DNA from: Opitutia bacterium
Lineage (GTDB): Bacteria > Verrucomicrobiota > Kiritimatiellia > CAIQIC01 > Lenti-01
Assembly (NCBI GenBank): GCA_009928955.1
Contig: SABN01000029.1
Location: forward strand, 1-32,059
Direction of reading: 5' to 3'
DNA length: 32,059 nucleotides
Part shown: positions 15,340-24,216 of the stretch, piece by piece
Layout of the letters: each line of letters begins with the position of its first letter
How positions within the stretch are numbered: the first letter of the stretch is position 1
Notes under the pieces: generated by a model
What the model was told of the DNA's origin: nothing
Seen by the model: the letters and a program-made list of their open reading frames with translations, nothing else
The model's database searches: none
Position numbers and translations under genes: made by a program

Positions 15340-17217
15340 TCAGTTCTTCGCCTTCAGGACCGCGATGAACGCCTCCTGCGGGATGCCCACCTTGCCGAAC
15401 TGCTTCATGCGCTTCTTGCCTTCCTTCTGCTTCTCCAGCAGCTTGCGCTTGCGCGTGATGTCGCCGCCGTAGCACTTGGCCGTCACGTCCTTCCGGTACG
15501 GCCGCACCGTCGTGCGCGCGATGACCTTCGCTCCCAGCGCCGCCTGGATCGCGATGGCGAATTGCGCCGGCGGGATCAGATCCACCAGCACCTCGCAGAT
15601 CTGCCGGCCGCGGGCCTCGGCCTTGTTCCGGTGCACGATGCACGAGAACGCCTCGACCACGTCGCCGTGGACCAGGATGTCCAGCTTCACCAGATCGTCC
15701 TCGCGGTAGCCCGCCTGCTCGTAGTCCATCGAGGCGTAGCCGCGCGACAGGCTCTTGAGCCGGTCGTGGAAGTCGATCAGGATCTCGTTGAGGGGCATCG
15801 TGCAGGTCAGCATCACCCGCTTGTGGTCCAAGGTCTCCGTGCGGTCGATGAGGCCGCGCTTGTCCAGCACCAGCTTCATCATGTCGCCGATCTGCTCGCC
15901 CAAGCAGATCAGGAACAGCTTCACGATCGGCTCCTCGATGGCTTCGATCTCCGTCGGATCCGGCAGGAACACGGGGTTGTCCACCTCCTTGACCTCGCCG
16001 CCGTTCATGCGCACGCGGTAGATGACGCCCGGATACGTCGCGATGATGTCGCAGTCGTATTCGCGGCGCAGGCGCTCCTGCACGATCTCCATGTGCAGCA
16101 GGCCCAGGAACCCGCAGCGGAATCCGAAGCCCAGCGCCACGCTGGACTCGGTCTGGTACTGGAACGAGCTGTCGTTCAGCGACAGCTTCTCCAACGCGTA
16201 TTTCAATTTCTCGTAGTCGTCCGCGTCGATCGGATACAGCCCCGTGAACACCATCGGGTGCATCGCTTTGAAGCCCGTCAGCAGGTGTTCGGTGGGGTTG
16301 CGCGCGGAGGTGATGGTGTCGCCGATCAGGATTTCCGACGTGTTCTTGATGTTGGCCAGGAAATAGCCCACCTGGCCGGCCTGGAGCGCCTCCGTCGGCT
16401 GCGGCTTGGGATTGAAGAGGCCGACCTCCTGCACCTCGAAATCCTTGCCGGCGCCCATCATCCGGATGCGGTCGCCCCGCCGGATCGCGCCGTCGAACAT
16501 CCGCACGTAGATGATGCCGCCGCGGAAGGTGTCGTATTCCGAATCGAACACCAGCGCGCGCAGTTCGCCGGGATGGGCCGACTGCGGCGGCGGGATCCGC
16601 TCGACCAGCGCTTCGAGCACCTCCGCGACGCCCAGGCCCGTCTTGGCGCTGACATGGAAGCATTCCTCGCGCGGGATCGCGAAGATGTCCTCGATCTGGC
16701 GCGCGACGGTCTCGGGCTCGGCCGCCGCCATGTCGGTCTTGTTCAGGACGGGGATGATCTTGACGTGGTTTGCCGCCGCCAGGAACGCGTGCGCCACCGT
16801 CTGCGCCTCCACGCCCTGCGTGGCGTCCACCACCAGCAGCGCGCCTTCGCACGCGGCCAGGCTCCGGCTCACTTCATAGGAGAAATCCACATGCCCGGGC
16901 GTGTCGATGAAATTGAACTCGTAGGTCCGGCCGTCCTTCGCCGCGTATTTCATGGTCACCGGATGCGCCTTGATGGTGATGCCGCGCTCCCGCTCCAGAT
17001 CCATGTCGTCCAGCAGCTGGTCGCGCTGGTCGCGCTTGGCGATCGCGCCGGTCAGTTCCAACAGCCGGTCGGACAGCGTCGTTTTGCCGTGGTCGATGTG
17101 CGCGATGATGCTGAAATTGCGGATGCGCGACAGGTCGTGCGCCGGGCCGGTCGCCGCCGCCGGCGCGGGCCGCGCGGCCGAGCCGTCTTCGTTTTCCTTG
17201 TAGAATTTCGTTGCCAT
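15340..17217 (-). CDS. lepA: Elongation factor 4 (LepA), ribosomal back-translocase GTPase
   Basis: This 625-residue translational GTPase acts on the ribosome. The P-loop is AHIDHGKTTL (39-48), the switch region contains RERGITIKAHP, G3 is DTPGHVDF, and G4 is NKTDM. The carboxy end carries the LepA-specific domain (KCYGGDITRKRKLLEKQKEGKKRMK). It is slightly longer than E. coli LepA (599) because of a ~30-residue Ala/Pro-rich N-terminal extension before RIRNFSII. The ATG at 17217 has AAGGA 5 nt upstream and the extension reads as normal coding sequence. It is followed directly by lepB and preceded by rpe (40 bp), so these housekeeping genes are probably co-transcribed. Confidence 0.97.
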   Translation of the reverse strand: MATKFYKENEDGSAARPAPAAATGPAHDLSRIRNFSIIAHIDHGKTTLSDRLLELTGAIAKRDQRDQLLDDMDLERERGITIKAHPVTMKYAAKDGRTYEFNFIDTPGHVDFSYEVSRSLAACEGALLVVDATQGVEAQTVAHAFLAAANHVKIIPVLNKTDMAAAEPETVARQIEDIFAIPREECFHVSAKTGLGVAEVLEALVERIPPPQSAHPGELRALVFDSEYDTFRGGIIYVRMFDGAIRRGDRIRMMGAGKDFEVQEVGLFNPKPQPTEALQAGQVGYFLANIKNTSEILIGDTITSARNPTEHLLTGFKAMHPMVFTGLYPIDADDYEKLKYALEKLSLNDSSFQYQTESSVALGFGFRCGFLGLLHMEIVQERLRREYDCDIIATYPGVIYRVRMNGGEVKEVDNPVFLPDPTEIEAIEEPIVKLFLICLGEQIGDMMKLVLDKRGLIDRTETLDHKRVMLTCTMPLNEILIDFHDRLKSLSRGYASMDYEQAGYREDDLVKLDILVHGDVVEAFSCIVHRNKAEARGRQICEVLVDLIPPAQFAIAIQAALGAKVIARTTVRPYRKDVTAKCYGGDITRKRKLLEKQKEGKKRMKQFGKVGIPQEAFIAVLKAKN

Positions 17218-17257
17218 GGTTCCTTCGCGAGTGGATGCGGCGCCGGGACGGAGCGGC

Positions 17258-17935
17258 TTAGCCGCCGGCCTTGCAGGCCGATTCGATCTTCCAGCGCATG
17301 TCGGCGATGGCGTCCCGCATGTCGGCGGCCTTGAACAGGAACGAGCCGGCCAGCAGCACGTTCGCCCCCGCCGCCGCGCACCGCGCGCCCGTTTCCGCGT
17401 TGATCCCCCCGTCCACCGAAAGATCGACCGCCGGCAGCCCTTTCGCGATCTCCGCGATCTTCGGCACGCCGGACTCCAGGAAGGCCTGTCCACCGAACCC
17501 CGGATGCACCGTCATGACCAAGACTTCGTCCAGCAGGTCTTCATAGCCCTTCAGCGCCGTCGCCGGCGTCTCCGGGCACACGGTCAGCCCCGCCCGTTTG
17601 CCTGCGCCGCGGATCGCCGCCAGGGTCGCCCGCAGGTCGCAAGGCGACTCCACGTGGATCAGCACCGCGTCCGCGCCGGCTTCGATGAACAGCGGCGCAT
17701 ACAAATCCGGCCGCATCACCATCAGATGGACGTTCAGGTAGGCTTCCGGAACCGCCTCGCGCACCGCGCGCAGGATGTCCGGCCCCATCGTCAAATTCGG
17801 CACGAAATGCCCGTCCATGATGTCCACATGCAGGCCGTCCGCCCCCGCCTCCATCGCGCGGCGGCAGTCCTCGGCCAGATGGCCCATGCGGGCGGACAGG
17901 ATCGAGGGAAGGATTTGGATTCCTTTGGTTTTCAT
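17258..17935 (-). CDS. rpe: Ribulose-phosphate 3-epimerase
   Basis: This 225-residue TIM-barrel enzyme interconverts ribulose 5-phosphate and xylulose 5-phosphate in the pentose phosphate pathway. Catalytic and metal residues are visible: HVDIMDGHFVPN (His36, Asp38), NVHLMV (His70), MTVHPGFGGQ and SVDGGIN. The length equals the E. coli enzyme. I chose the ATG at 17935 over an upstream start at 17977 because ILPSILSA is then at the expected N-terminal position. It sits between the rhomboid gene (58 bp upstream) and lepA (40 bp downstream) on the same strand. Confidence 0.96.
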   Translation of the reverse strand: MKTKGIQILPSILSARMGHLAEDCRRAMEAGADGLHVDIMDGHFVPNLTMGPDILRAVREAVPEAYLNVHLMVMRPDLYAPLFIEAGADAVLIHVESPCDLRATLAAIRGAGKRAGLTVCPETPATALKGYEDLLDEVLVMTVHPGFGGQAFLESGVPKIAEIAKGLPAVDLSVDGGINAETGARCAAAGANVLLAGSFLFKAADMRDAIADMRWKIESACKAGG

Positions 17936-17993
17936 CACAGCGCCCGCCACCGTATCCGACCCCGTTGCCCCGGTCAAGGAAAGCCGACGGACT

Positions 17994-18875
17994 TCAGCTT
18001 CGCCGGGCCGACGCCCAGCCCAAGGCCCCTCCGGTGAGCAAGCCGGAAAAATGCGCGGCGTTCGCCGTCGGCCCCGCCAACCCGAAAATCCCCAGCGCCA
18101 AAAAAACCAGCAACAGGCCCGAGGTCATCGGCGAAAGGAACAAGCCAAAGCGGAAATCCAGCTTGCCGCGCATCCACAGATAGCCGAACACGCCATAGAC
18201 CACGCCGCTCATCCCGCCAAACCCGGCGCCGCCCGCCACATATTGAGCCAGATTCGAGATGAGCGCAACCAGCGCCACCACGCCGGCAAAGCGCCACGTC
18301 CCGATCTTGCTCTCCAGCATGCTCCCCAAGTCCTGCATCCAAAGGAGGTTGAAGAGAAGATGCCACAGCGAGAAATGGAGGAAAATGGGCGTGACCAGGC
18401 GCCAGACCTGGCCGTCGGCGATTTCCGCCAGCGAATTCCAGAACCGCGCGGGATCGATGAGCGTCCCATTCGAAATCCGCAGCCAATCCGTCCAGCCCCC
18501 CGCGCCCATCTGGGTCACCAAGGCGGTGGCCACGCAGAGGATCAGCAGAACCGCGGTCAAGCCGCCGCCGCGCATCTGCCAAGGAATGGCGCCGGGACGC
18601 TTTTGCTTCCGCTCCGCTTCCCGCGCGCCTTTCTCTTCTCCGCGCCGCCGCCGCGCCGCCGCTTCGGACGCCTGGAAAAACTCCTCCGCGTCGGGCATGC
18701 TGCGGAAGCGCGACAGCAAGGCCTGGCCCTCGTCCACCCGCTCCTCGTCCACCACCCAGATCGCCCACCCCCCGGAACGGGTCGGTTCCACTTGCGTCTC
18801 GATGTCGCGGACGAACAGGTAGTCCGCGAGGGTCTTCGCCTGTTCTTCCGTTTCCAGCTGTCCGATCGGTCTCAT
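17994..18875 (-). CDS. GlpG-like rhomboid intramembrane serine protease
   Basis: This is a 293-residue rhomboid protease. The cytoplasmic N-terminal domain (about 1-100, starting MRPIGQLETEEQAKTLADYL) resembles that of E. coli GlpG, followed by a charged linker (RRRRGEEKGAREAERKQK). The membrane domain has HFSLWHLLFNLLWM with His172 and Asn176 (oxyanion residues), catalytic Ser223 in GFGGMSGVVYG and His275 in NAAHFSGLLTG. All catalytic elements are present. Substrates are unknown. The ATG at 18875 is 14 bp after the glycosyltransferase stop. It is not a rhombosortase by layout, because it carries the GlpG cytoplasmic domain. Confidence 0.93.
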   Translation of the reverse strand: MRPIGQLETEEQAKTLADYLFVRDIETQVEPTRSGGWAIWVVDEERVDEGQALLSRFRSMPDAEEFFQASEAAARRRRGEEKGAREAERKQKRPGAIPWQMRGGGLTAVLLILCVATALVTQMGAGGWTDWLRISNGTLIDPARFWNSLAEIADGQVWRLVTPIFLHFSLWHLLFNLLWMQDLGSMLESKIGTWRFAGVVALVALISNLAQYVAGGAGFGGMSGVVYGVFGYLWMRGKLDFRFGLFLSPMTSGLLLVFLALGIFGLAGPTANAAHFSGLLTGGALGWASARRS

Positions 18876-18889
18876 GGGATCGCGCGACC

Positions 18890-20053
18890 TTACCCCGCGC
18901 CCCGGCCGGGCGCAATGATTTTGGAATCCGCCGGGCTTCCGGTTCCGGCCACCTGCGCATACAAGCGGCGGAATCCCTCCAGCGCGACCGCCGGCGCGTG
19001 GCGTTGTTCGACGAACGCCCGGGCCCGGCGCCCCATCGCCGCCGATTTCCCGGGATCCCGCAAGAGCGAAAGCCACGCGCCGGCCACGTCGGCGGCGGAG
19101 GCCTCCCCGGACACCAAGCGGCCGGTTTCGCCGTCTCGCACCAGCTCGCGGTTGCCTCCGCAATCCGTCGCCAGCACCGGCAATCCCGCGGCCATATACT
19201 CCAAGACGGTGTTGGAAAGTCCCTCGTTGCTCTTCGGGACCAGCGCACCCGCTTCGCACCGGCGCAGCAGGGCCGGCACGTCCAGCACCTCGCCGAGGAA
19301 ACAAACGGCGTCCGCCACCCCCATCGCCGCCGCTTTTTCACGGAGCGCCGGCATCTCCCGGCCCGCGCCCACGACGATCAGCACGGCGTCGGAAACCGTT
19401 TGGCGAACCTGCGGCAGGGCCTCGATCAGCAATCCCGTGTTTTTCTCCGGATCCAACCGGTTCACCACCGCCATGCGCCGCCCGGCCGGAAGGCGGTCCG
19501 CGCCGGGACACGGTCGCTCCGCCAAGCGGTCCCGCTCCTCCACGTCCAGCAGGTTGGGCAGCACCTCGATCTTGGAAGCCGACAGCCCCTGCGAAACAAA
19601 ATGGGCCCGGACGGCTTCGGCGTTGGCCACCACGCGGACGGCGACGCGGTCGGCGCGGCGCATCAGCGCCATTTTGTGCGCCGGATAGATCTGGCCGAGA
19701 TCCCGTCGGCTCGTCACCAACTTCACCCCCGCCCACCGGGCGGCGAACTGCCCGAAAACCGCCGAATCCGCATCCCACGCATGCAAGATGTCGAAGCGCC
19801 CCTGCCGCAGCCACCGGGCGAGCCGCGCCGTCTCGCGAAAGGTGGAGAGGCGGACCAGATGGCGGATGGCCACTTCCCGCACGGGCCCGCACGCCGATTC
19901 CACCGCCTCCAGGAAAAACCCGCGGCGATGGAACACCGCGACCTGATGCGGCAGGCCTTGTTTCGCCAGCCCCATGGCGATCCGGGCGCATTGGCCTTCC
20001 GTGCCCCCGCGGATCAGGTCATAGACCAGATGGGCGACGCGAGGGGCGGTCAT
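18890..20053 (-). CDS. Glycosyltransferase family 4
   Basis: This 387-residue GT-B fold enzyme uses a nucleotide sugar. The N-terminal domain begins APRVAHLVYDLIRGGTEGQ, with the glycine-rich loop, and contains HAWDADSAVFGQ. The C-terminal domain has VVNRLDPEKNTGLLIEA, VVGAGREMPALREKA and the E-x7-E motif in EGLSNTVLEYMAAG. The acceptor cannot be predicted; context suggests a polysaccharide repeat unit. I take the ATG at 20053; a GTG at 20083 would add residues encoded by the repeat-like intergenic DNA and is less likely. It heads the run glpG-rpe-lepA-lepB, so a polysaccharide gene shares a probable transcript with housekeeping genes. Confidence 0.88.
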   Translation of the reverse strand: MTAPRVAHLVYDLIRGGTEGQCARIAMGLAKQGLPHQVAVFHRRGFFLEAVESACGPVREVAIRHLVRLSTFRETARLARWLRQGRFDILHAWDADSAVFGQFAARWAGVKLVTSRRDLGQIYPAHKMALMRRADRVAVRVVANAEAVRAHFVSQGLSASKIEVLPNLLDVEERDRLAERPCPGADRLPAGRRMAVVNRLDPEKNTGLLIEALPQVRQTVSDAVLIVVGAGREMPALREKAAAMGVADAVCFLGEVLDVPALLRRCEAGALVPKSNEGLSNTVLEYMAAGLPVLATDCGGNRELVRDGETGRLVSGEASAADVAGAWLSLLRDPGKSAAMGRRARAFVEQRHAPAVALEGFRRLYAQVAGTGSPADSKIIAPGRGAG

Positions 20054-20290
20054 GGCCGGCAAACCTGAAGGCGGAATATCCACGGTCCACGGTCCAATGC
20101 CCGATATTCAAGGAAAGACCATGATGGAATGGTGGAATGGTGGAAAAATGGAGAAATCGTCGAAGCGCCCGGTCGGCACGGAGGCCGCCCCTCCAGAATC
20201 TCCGATCCGTGTCCATTTGTGGTCATCCGTGGTTCACCTGTCCGAAACTGGATCATTGGATATTGAGTGTTGGATGTTGGATGTTGATTC
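20054..20290. repeat. Mosaic of word-like intergenic repeats
   Basis: This stretch is AT-richer than its surroundings and built from short reiterated words: CCACGGT twice (20080-20093), ATGGAATGGTGGAATGGTGG (20124-20143), and TTGGAT/TTGGATG units near 20255-20282. Phrases such as tccatttgtggtcatccgtgg (split here: 20213-20232) and GGCGGCCTCCGTGCC (minus strand) are, from memory, scattered between genes in PVC genomes; I could not verify this. About 57 bp of it is translated as the C-terminal tail of the neighbouring SGNH protein (20234-21532). No transposase or terminal inverted repeat is present. Confidence 0.6.
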
Positions 20291-21532
20291 TTGTTTTTCC
20301 TCCAGCAGCGGCTCCGTCACGCGCCAGAGCTCTTCGGCCGCCAGCCGGATCCCCGCATCGTTCCAATGCGTGTCGTCGCGCCAGTACAGCTGGGCGCCCC
20401 GCGCCGTGGCCTCTTGAAAGACGGGCATCAGATTCACCACCGGCACCCCCCCGCCCTTCAGGCCGTCTTCGATCGCGGACATCAGTTCCGGCCCGCGCGC
20501 CAAGGCCTCCTGATCCGCCGCGGAAAGGGCGCGGGCGTGGATCTGCTCTTTTTCCGGCACCAGCAGGAGGACCAAAGCCATGCCGCGCTCGCGGAACCGC
20601 GCCGCGACGTTCAGCACCGTCTGCACCACGGCCGGCGCATCCGCCTCCGGCGTCAGCGTCGGAAGCACCCGGAGGTTGTCGCGATAGAAGAGCATCGGGC
20701 CGAATTGCGGATCGTCCGCGCCCAGCACGTCGCGCGGCCATTCGCGGAAGACCGCGAACTTGATCCGGGACCAAGCCTGTCGGCTGGCATAGGCCGCCAG
20801 CGATGTGTTCGGCCACGCCTTGTGCAATTCGGAAGGGGCCAGCCGGTTCCATTGGATCCGCGTGGTGGCGACGATCTCATCGATCAGCGGATCTTTCCAC
20901 CCCGCAAACCAGTCGTCCACCGCCTGCCGCTGGAACAAGGACCCCACCAGATCCCGCGCCGCGAGATTCCAGACGACGACGCGCGGCAAGGGCTTGAACC
21001 GGCCGGACCAGAGGAACAGGCGCATCTCCAGAAACGGTCCGGCGCCGCGGGTGGCGTGGTTGTAGACCCCGACCTCCCCGATGCGGGAAAGCACCTGCGC
21101 CACATCCTGGGTGCCGAGCGACAGCAGAAAACTGTCGCCCATCATCACGATGTCGTGCGAACGCCCCTCGGGCAAGGGTGCGTTGCGATATCCAAACCGG
21201 TCTACGGCCACGGAATAACCCGGGTGGAATTCCGCGTAGCGCGGGACGACCCGGGGAAGGGCCAGCATCGCGGTCAACCCCGCCCCGGTCTGCGCCGGAA
21301 CGGAAAGGGTCTTGGCCTCGGCCGTTTCCGAGCCCGAAACGACCGTGGGGGCCGCCGCAGAGGAGGGGATCCATTGCCGGTGCCAACGGAACACCCCGAA
21401 CCGCGCCACCCAGTCCCCCGCCACCAGCAACAGCCAGAGCCCGAGGGCGACCCCCGTCCACCCGCGCATGCGCCGCGCGGGCGCGGCCTCGAAATCGCTC
21501 AGCACTTCAGGATGATCCAATCGAATGTCCAT
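20234..21532 (-). CDS. AlgJ/AlgX-like SGNH-fold protein, partner of MBOAT acyltransferase 1
   Basis: This 432-residue protein has one N-terminal membrane anchor (about 25-42) and a periplasmic SGNH-hydrolase-like domain. The nucleophile block is DIVMMGDSFLLSLG (Ser134) and the Asp/His block is YWRDDTHWNDAG (Asp386, His389). Such proteins accept the acyl group delivered by an AlgI-type MBOAT and pass it to the polysaccharide. Its ATG lies 6 bp beyond the MBOAT stop, so the two are coupled. The last ~19 residues (QESTSNIQHSISNDPVSDR) are encoded by the repeat mosaic and are probably not ancestral. They lie past the catalytic His, so activity may be unaffected. Confidence 0.83.
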   Translation of the reverse strand: MDIRLDHPEVLSDFEAAPARRMRGWTGVALGLWLLLVAGDWVARFGVFRWHRQWIPSSAAAPTVVSGSETAEAKTLSVPAQTGAGLTAMLALPRVVPRYAEFHPGYSVAVDRFGYRNAPLPEGRSHDIVMMGDSFLLSLGTQDVAQVLSRIGEVGVYNHATRGAGPFLEMRLFLWSGRFKPLPRVVVWNLAARDLVGSLFQRQAVDDWFAGWKDPLIDEIVATTRIQWNRLAPSELHKAWPNTSLAAYASRQAWSRIKFAVFREWPRDVLGADDPQFGPMLFYRDNLRVLPTLTPEADAPAVVQTVLNVAARFRERGMALVLLLVPEKEQIHARALSAADQEALARGPELMSAIEDGLKGGGVPVVNLMPVFQEATARGAQLYWRDDTHWNDAGIRLAAEELWRVTEPLLEEKQESTSNIQHSISNDPVSDR

Positions 21533-21538
21533 GGCCGC

Positions 21539-22939
21539 CTAGAATTGAAAATACAGGAAGGGCGAACTCGTGTTGACCAGAAGAACCGCCAGGCAAATCA
21601 AAAACAGGAGCGCCAGGCCCGCCGCCCATCGGCAGCTCGGCTGCCATCGGATCTCCCACGTGTTCTTGGCGGCGAACACCAGCGCCAAGCCGAACAGCAG
21701 CGCCGCCCAGTTCAGCGCGCCCGCCTCCGCCAGCGGATAGGCGTTGCCCCAGCCATGGAATCCCGCCAGCCCTTTGGACATCCGCGCCAGGCCGTCCAGC
21801 GTCGGGGCGCGGAACAGGACCCATCCGAACATCACCAGGACGAATGTCAATCCAACCTGCAGGGGCCGGGGCAGGCGCCAGCCGAAGCCGCGCTTTCCGT
21901 TCATCCGCTCCAAGGCCAGCAACGCCCCGTGGTAGGCCCCCCACAGCATGAAGGTCCAACTGGCCCCGTGCCAGAGCCCGCCCAGCAGCATCGTCAGGAA
22001 CAGATTCACGTAGGTGCGGACGGCCCCCTTCCGGTTGCCGCCCAGCGGAACATAGAGATAGTCCCGCAGCCACGACGACAGCGAGATGTGCCAGCGCGTC
22101 CAGAATTCGCTGATGGAGGCGGACTTGTACGGCGAATGGAAGTTCTGCGGGAACTGGAATCCGAGCATCAGGCCCAGTCCCACCGCCATGTCGGAATAGC
22201 CGCTGAAGTCGAAATAGATCTGGAGCGTATAGGCCATCAGGCTGCTCCACGCGCCGGCCAATCCGATGGCCGCCTGCGAAAAACCCCAGTCGGCCATGGG
22301 CGCCACGGCATCGGCCAGCACCACCTTCTTGGCCAACCCCAGCACGAACAGGGTGAGGCCCGCTCCCGCCTTCGCCCAGCTGTGGCTGCGCACGCGCAGC
22401 TGGTTGTCCAGCTCGTGGTAGCGGACGATCGGGCCGGCCACCAGCTGGGGGAACAACGAGACATAGCAGGCGAAATCGATGAAACTCTTCGCCGGCCGCG
22501 CATGGCCGCGGTAGATGTCGATCGAATAGCTCATCGATTGGAAGGTGTAGAACGAAATGCCCACGGGGAGGATGAGGTGCAGCAACGGCAGGACTCCGGC
22601 CCCCGCCCCCGCCCAGTGAGCCACCGCATTGAGGGTTCCGGCGCCGAGATCGTAGTATTTGAAGAACCCCAGCATGCCCATGTCGCTGCAGATCGACAGG
22701 CACAGCCACCGCTTCTTCCGGACCGGGTCCGCCGTGGCCGCGATCCGGCCCCCCGCGATGTAGTCGATGAGCGTGGCCAACAACAGCAATCCGCAGTAGC
22801 GATAGTCCCACCAGCCATAGAACACGTAGCTGCACGCCACCAGCCACCCATGCCGCCATCCCTTCGGCAACAGCAGATAGTAGCCGACCAGCACCAGCGG
22901 CAGCAGGAAGAAGAGGAATTCGTGGGAGTTGAACAGCAT
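21539..22939 (-). CDS. AlgI-type MBOAT O-acyltransferase 1
   Basis: This 466-residue polytopic membrane protein moves acyl groups across the inner membrane for polysaccharide O-acylation. The N-terminus MLFNSHEFLFFLLPLVLVGYY is typical of the family. FPQLVAGPI and FWTRWHISLSSWLRDYLY (His284) lead to the invariant GLWHGASWTF (His324). The gene lies between the O-antigen ligase-like gene (5 bp upstream) and its SGNH partner (6 bp downstream), so all three are probably translated together. The acyl group is likely acetyl, but this is inferred from the family. Confidence 0.93.
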   Translation of the reverse strand: MLFNSHEFLFFLLPLVLVGYYLLLPKGWRHGWLVACSYVFYGWWDYRYCGLLLLATLIDYIAGGRIAATADPVRKKRWLCLSICSDMGMLGFFKYYDLGAGTLNAVAHWAGAGAGVLPLLHLILPVGISFYTFQSMSYSIDIYRGHARPAKSFIDFACYVSLFPQLVAGPIVRYHELDNQLRVRSHSWAKAGAGLTLFVLGLAKKVVLADAVAPMADWGFSQAAIGLAGAWSSLMAYTLQIYFDFSGYSDMAVGLGLMLGFQFPQNFHSPYKSASISEFWTRWHISLSSWLRDYLYVPLGGNRKGAVRTYVNLFLTMLLGGLWHGASWTFMLWGAYHGALLALERMNGKRGFGWRLPRPLQVGLTFVLVMFGWVLFRAPTLDGLARMSKGLAGFHGWGNAYPLAEAGALNWAALLFGLALVFAAKNTWEIRWQPSCRWAAGLALLFLICLAVLLVNTSSPFLYFQF

Positions 22940-22944
22940 GGCCG

Positions 22945-24216
22945 CTAGATCCCCGCCCGGCGTTCCAATTCCGCCGCGCGCTCCTCTTTCAAGATGCGCA
23001 TCAACGCCGATGCGGAACCCGCCAACATCATCATCGGCGGATGCCAAGGCAGCGGACTGAAGGAGCCCCCCACCGCAATGGCCACGGCCTGCATCTGGAG
23101 GGTCCACCCCAGATCCCGGACGGCCGGCCAGTGCTTGGCGTTCCGCCGCACCCAGCTGCCGCTGAAAAAAATCACGCCGATGAAGCCGGAATAGATCCCC
23201 ATGCCGATCAACCCCATTTGCTTGCCGGTCGCCAGAATCTCGCAATGCACCTGTCCGGTCGCCATCGGAAAACGAGCCGCATATTTGCTTTGATCCGGAT
23301 TCACGCCCACGCCGAAAATCGGATTTTCCTTGATCAACGCCCACGTGTGGCGGTTTTTCATCTTCCGCTCATTCGCGCTCTGCTCGTCTTGGTTCATCGC
23401 CCGGTGGGCCTCCCCATCCCCCCGGCCCAGAAAGGAGGCGATCGACTGGGGAATCGTGCGAAACCGTTGCTTGTTCTTTTCTCCCGTCAACGGGAACAGG
23501 AAGAGAATCGCCACCACGATGGCGATCAGGCCCTTGACGTGGTTGCGGCCATAATGGGGCAGCAGAAAAGCGCCCATCACCACCAGGGTCACCAAGCCCG
23601 TCCGGCTGCCCGTCTCGAAAACGATCCAGATCGCCGACATCGCGCAGGCCAGAAAGAACAGCTTGACCCATTTCTTCGTCGCCTGCTGGAAGGCATAGAG
23701 ATAGAGGGGCAGGAAAATGCACATCATGTAGGCGAAGCTGTTCGGATTCTCGATCAGCGAAACCGCCGCCCCCATCATCCGGTCCCCGGCATAGGTCGCG
23801 CCCGTCTGCGACAGCCTCAGCCCGCTCTTGACCCACCACAGCGAGGCGATCAGCGAGGTCATCTGCACCGCCCATACCCGCTCCACCGAGATCGCCACCG
23901 CCTCCACCATGATCAACAGGAGCGAGTTCTTGACGATGATGTCCAGCCACGGATTCCACGCCGGGGAGTTCTGGTAGAGGCCGAAATGCTGCGACAGCGT
24001 CGCGAAAAACAGCAGCGCCAAAGCCAAGATCGTGCCCGGCCCCAGCCGGATGAGCGGCGACCGCCTCTCCATGCAGGCCAACCCATGCAGGCAGACTCCG
24101 ATGATGAACGACAGGTTGGCGATCCGGAGCGGCCACAGGAACGTGAACCGGTTCTGCGGCTGCACCATCAAGATGCAGATGTACCAAAGGATGAACCGGA
24201 AGCTCCAGAGACTCAT
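22945..24216 (-). CDS. O-antigen ligase / polymerase-like membrane protein
   Basis: This 423-residue protein has about ten to eleven hydrophobic segments and a soluble loop between roughly 245 and 320. That loop carries the family motif IKENPIFGVGVNPDQSKY (Wzy_C/PF04932-like), and ETGSRTGL (200-207) is the usual SR[GT] site. Such proteins polymerise repeat units or ligate glycans to acceptors. The order of segments is reminiscent of the ligase found with exosortase systems, which would suit the PEP-CTERM gene in this window, but I cannot assign it firmly. The ATG at 24216 has GGAGGTG 8 nt upstream and overlaps the previous stop by 4 bp. Confidence 0.8.
   Translation of the reverse strand: MSLWSFRFILWYICILMVQPQNRFTFLWPLRIANLSFIIGVCLHGLACMERRSPLIRLGPGTILALALLFFATLSQHFGLYQNSPAWNPWLDIIVKNSLLLIMVEAVAISVERVWAVQMTSLIASLWWVKSGLRLSQTGATYAGDRMMGAAVSLIENPNSFAYMMCIFLPLYLYAFQQATKKWVKLFFLACAMSAIWIVFETGSRTGLVTLVVMGAFLLPHYGRNHVKGLIAIVVAILFLFPLTGEKNKQRFRTIPQSIASFLGRGDGEAHRAMNQDEQSANERKMKNRHTWALIKENPIFGVGVNPDQSKYAARFPMATGQVHCEILATGKQMGLIGMGIYSGFIGVIFFSGSWVRRNAKHWPAVRDLGWTLQMQAVAIAVGGSFSPLPWHPPMMMLAGSASALMRILKEERAAELERRAGI

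Noticed and set aside
15094-17334. A 746-codon plus-strand open frame
   Set aside because: It is antisense to lepA and the start of lepB, which are certain genes, and its composition (His/Arg/Asp/Gln-rich) is that of a shadow frame.
17994-18875. Rhomboid as a rhombosortase acting on the sorted surface protein
   Set aside because: Rhombosortases serve GlyGly-CTERM proteins and lack the GlpG cytoplasmic domain that is present here; the exported protein has a PEP-CTERM tail.
20054-20290. Insertion sequence or CRISPR remnant
   Set aside because: There is no transposase, no terminal inverted repeat, no target duplication that I can see, and no regular repeat-spacer spacing.
20291-22948. An 885-codon plus-strand open frame
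   Set aside because: It is antisense to the SGNH1 and MBOAT1 genes, both with intact catalytic motifs, and shows no domain of its own.
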